Source: Corallococcus sp. EGB (lineage in GTDB: Bacteria; Myxococcota; Myxococcia; Myxococcales; Myxococcaceae). From it: a stretch of 64,000 nucleotides of DNA. A program made the translations under genes and the position numbers. The first letter of the stretch is position 1, and every line of letters starts with the position of its first letter. Where the stretch lies: positions 6,669,356 through 6,733,355 of the forward strand of contig NZ_CP079946.1 in the NCBI RefSeq assembly GCF_019968905.1. Direction: 5' to 3'. Shown piece after piece: positions 61,940-64,000 of the stretch. The notes under the pieces are model-generated. The model had not been told where the DNA came from. It ran no database searches and saw only the letters and a list, made by a program, of their open reading frames with translations.

Positions 61940-63250
61940 TCAGGCGAAGAAGCGCGTCAGCACCGCCACCATGCGGGCCACGTCGGACGCGGCGGCCAGC
62001 TCGCGGATGGAGTGCATGGACAGCATGGGGTTGCCCACGTCCACCGTGCGGATGCCCAGCTGCCCCGCGGTGATGGGGCCAATGGTGCTGCCGCAGCCCA
62101 GGTCCGTGCGCGTGACGAAGTGCTGCGGCGTGACGCCCGCCTCCTTGCACAGCGCCGCGAAGTGCGCCCACGACTCGCCGTCCGTCGCGTAGGACTGGTT
62201 GACGTTCGTCTTGATGACCGGGCCGCCGCCGAGCTGCGGCTGGTGCTTGGGCTCGTGCATGGACGCGTAGTTGGGGTGCACCGCGTGGGCCATGTCCGCG
62301 CTCACCAGGAACGAACGGCGGATGGCGCGGTGGAACGCGTCCGCGCGCCCGTCCGAGTGAGCCTGGACGATGCGCTCCAGCAGGTCCTTGAGGAACGGCG
62401 ACGCGGCGCCCTGCGCGCTGCGGCTGCCGCACTCCTCGTGGTCATAGAGCACCACGCCAACCGTGGCCTCACGCGGGCCGGTGTCCGACAGCAGCGCGGT
62501 GAGCCCGGTGTGGCAGCTGGCCAGGTTGTCCAGGCGGGGCGCGTGGAGGAACTCGCCGTGCAGGCCGGAGCGCGTGGACGGCTGCAAATCATAGAGGCAC
62601 AGGTCGTAGCCCAGGAGGTCATCCGCGGCGGCCTTCACGCCCGAGCGGCCCAGCTCCTCCACGAGCAACGCGCGCAGCTCCGCGGGCCCCGCGCTCTCCA
62701 AACCCAGCACCGGCACCATGTGCTCCTGCGGGTTGAGCTTCAGCCCCTCCGAGTTGACGGAGCGGTTCAGGTGGATGGCCAGGTTGGGCACGCGCAGCAG
62801 CGGCCGGCGGAAGTCCACCAGGTGGTGCTGGGGACGGCCGTTGCGCAGCGTCACCACGCGGCCCGCGAGCGACAGGTCGCGGTCCGTCCACGTGTGCAGC
62901 AGCACCCCGCCATAGATTTCGACGCCCAGCTGCTGGTAGCCGTGGCGGCTGACGGGCGCGTTCGGCTTGAGGCGCAGGTTGGGCGAGTCCGTGTGCGAGC
63001 CCACCAGCCGGAAGCCCGTGGTGTCCACGGGCTTCGTGCCCAACTGGAAGGCGGCGATGCTCGTGTCGCCGCGGATGACGAAGACCTTGTCCCCGGGCTT
63101 GAGGGACCAGGACTCGCGCTCATCGAGCTCGCGGAAGCCGCGGGCGGTGAGGCGGCGCGCCGTCTCGCGCACGGCGTGGTACGGCGTGGGCGACGCGTCG
63201 ATGTACTGGAGGAGGTCGTTGGCCTGCGTGTCGATGTCGGTCGGGCTCAT
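61940..63250 (-). CDS. M18 family aspartyl-type aminopeptidase
   Basis: 436 residues. M18 motifs are complete: metal ligands in LVGSHTDSPNLRLKPNAPVS, the internal acidic pair in VGVVLYDHEECGSRSAQGAA, and the C-terminal VSADMAHAVHPNYASMHEPK. Enzymes of this family remove N-terminal acidic or neutral residues from peptides using two metal ions and form dodecameric tetrahedra. The protein is cytoplasmic (no signal peptide). It is convergent with the M4 protease and lies 12 bp downstream of a 2OG-type oxygenase gene on the same strand, so it is probably the second gene of an operon. Confidence 0.93.
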   Translation of the reverse strand: MSPTDIDTQANDLLQYIDASPTPYHAVRETARRLTARGFRELDERESWSLKPGDKVFVIRGDTSIAAFQLGTKPVDTTGFRLVGSHTDSPNLRLKPNAPVSRHGYQQLGVEIYGGVLLHTWTDRDLSLAGRVVTLRNGRPQHHLVDFRRPLLRVPNLAIHLNRSVNSEGLKLNPQEHMVPVLGLESAGPAELRALLVEELGRSGVKAAADDLLGYDLCLYDLQPSTRSGLHGEFLHAPRLDNLASCHTGLTALLSDTGPREATVGVVLYDHEECGSRSAQGAASPFLKDLLERIVQAHSDGRADAFHRAIRRSFLVSADMAHAVHPNYASMHEPKHQPQLGGGPVIKTNVNQSYATDGESWAHFAALCKEAGVTPQHFVTRTDLGCGSTIGPITAGQLGIRTVDVGNPMLSMHSIRELAAASDVARMVAVLTRFFA

Positions 63251-63262
63251 GGGCCCGGCACG

Positions 63263-64000
63263 CTAACGCCGTCCGGCCCCGGTGCCACGTCCGACTGTCA
63301 CCGTCCGGACAGGCGGCGGGGCGCCCGCCGGCAGGACGGAGGAGGAGGGGCGCGTCCCGGGGGCAGCGTCCAGGAAGGTCCCCAGGAGCACCCAGCGGCG
63401 CGCCGCGTCCTCCTTGCCCGGCTTCGCGGCGAGCGGCGTCGTGTAGTGCCAGAAGGGCAGCCGGTACACGGTGACGCCGCCCACGGTGCTGACGCGGGTC
63501 AGCTCGGAGAAGTGCCCGTCCTTCGCGTACACAAGGTACTGGTGATCCACGGCCGGCATCGTGAGGCTCACGTGCATGTCCACGTAGCCGTCACGCGCGT
63601 CCGCCTCCTCCGGGTGGTGGTCGTTGTGAGGGCCCGTGTAGTCCCCCGGGCCGTAGCAGAGCACCTGGATGCCCCAGCCCCGCTTGAGCGGCCGGCCGCT
63701 CACCGTCGCCGCGAAGGCCGCGAACGTGTCCGAGCGCAGCAGCGCCGTCAGCCCCACCGCCTCCGCCGCGCGCCACGAGCGCGAGCGCCGGCTCTCCAGC
63801 AGCGCCGTGCGCACGCGCACCGTCTTGGGCAGCGCCTCCGTGTAGTTCTCCACCATGCCGGAGATGGAGTCCTCCGGGATGGGGTCCTCCATGGTGACGA
63901 GCGTGTCACGCAGCGCCGCGTCCAGGAGGTCGCGGGCCTCGGCCGCCTTCTTCACGTCGATGACGCCCTGCAGCGCGATGAAGGGCCGCGTGGGGTCCAG
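63263..64000 (-). CDS. 2OG-Fe(II) oxygenase-like protein (5' end outside window)
   Basis: 245 residues are visible; the frame stays open to the right edge (begins LDPTRPFIALQGVIDVKKAA), so an apparent GTG start at 63955 is internal. An HxD motif occurs in YGPGDYTGPHNDHHPEE, with a distal histidine in RLPFWHYTTPLAAKPG and an arginine in ARRWVLLGTFLDAA, the expected iron triad and 2-oxoglutarate contact. The tail is Pro/Ala/Arg-rich. A hydroxylase is likely, substrate unknown. It lies directly upstream of the M18 aminopeptidase gene. Confidence 0.68.
   Translation of the reverse strand: MDPTRPFIALQGVIDVKKAAEARDLLDAALRDTLVTMEDPIPEDSISGMVENYTEALPKTVRVRTALLESRRSRSWRAAEAVGLTALLRSDTFAAFAATVSGRPLKRGWGIQVLCYGPGDYTGPHNDHHPEEADARDGYVDMHVSLTMPAVDHQYLVYAKDGHFSELTRVSTVGGVTVYRLPFWHYTTPLAAKPGKEDAARRWVLLGTFLDAAPGTRPSSSVLPAGAPPPVRTVTVGRGTGAGRR

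Noticed and set aside
1-64000. CRISPR array, tRNA or rRNA genes, insertion sequences or prophage
   Set aside because: No regular direct-repeat and spacer pattern, cloverleaf, rRNA block, transposase frame or phage structural gene was found on reading either strand.

Overview
The window looks like a chromosome segment of a myxobacterium (Myxococcota), most likely Corallococcus or a close relative. This is inferred from the very high GC content with strong GC3 bias, from families largely confined to the group (DUF2381 next to a Ser/Thr kinase, the DUF2378/TIGR02265 paralogue family), from a type III secretion (T3SS) cluster in an apparently non-flagellar background, and from an EF-G of the type known from spirochaetes, delta-proteobacteria and mitochondria. 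No tRNA, rRNA, CRISPR array or insertion sequence was seen.

Layout. 1-5789 (minus strand) is the promoter-proximal part of a T3SS operon: two small unknowns, a TPR chaperone-like protein, a 131-residue protein, a sigma-28-type sigma factor, inner rod SctI, ring lipoprotein SctJ and a FliG-like protein running off the left edge. Strong stem-loops sit in most of its intercistronic gaps. 6.0-18.5 kb holds envelope and regulatory genes: a Ser-rich secreted protein, a flavin amine oxidase, a coiled-coil protein, an EAL phosphodiesterase with an LVIVD-repeat lipoprotein, a giant metallopeptidase/propeller/beta-barrel protein, and a CotH kinase-like lipoprotein. 18.5-26.6 kb is the alpha-2-macroglobulin/PBP1C pair. 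26.9-36.3 kb carries translation and housekeeping genes (TrmJ-like and RsuA-like RNA modification, SthA-like flavoprotein, EF-G, Uup-like ABC-F). 36.3-40.1 kb has an OPT transporter, SlyD and a dicarboxylate symporter.

40.2-51.5 kb has more accessory content: a 2OG-Fe(II) oxygenase, an orphan DNA methyltransferase, the kinase-DUF2381 pair, a translationally coupled YcaO-TfuA pair with no visible precursor peptide, a peroxiredoxin, an ECF sigma/anti-sigma/periplasmic-protein operon and lipoproteins. 51.6-57.6 kb pairs a glutathione peroxidase with a double-length UvrA that has four ATP-binding cassettes in one chain. 57.7-64 kb has a cytosolic trypsin-like protease, a DUF2378 protein, an M4 metallopeptidase with an unusual domain order and no signal peptide, an M18 aminopeptidase and a partial 2OG-type oxygenase.

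The most interesting points are the T3SS operon's genetic architecture (embedded sigma factor, 119-nt gene overlap, in-frame neighbours separated by one stop codon, repeated stem-loops), the orphan YcaO-TfuA pair, the fused UvrA and the leaderless M4 protease. All calls come from reading the sequence; no database searches were possible.
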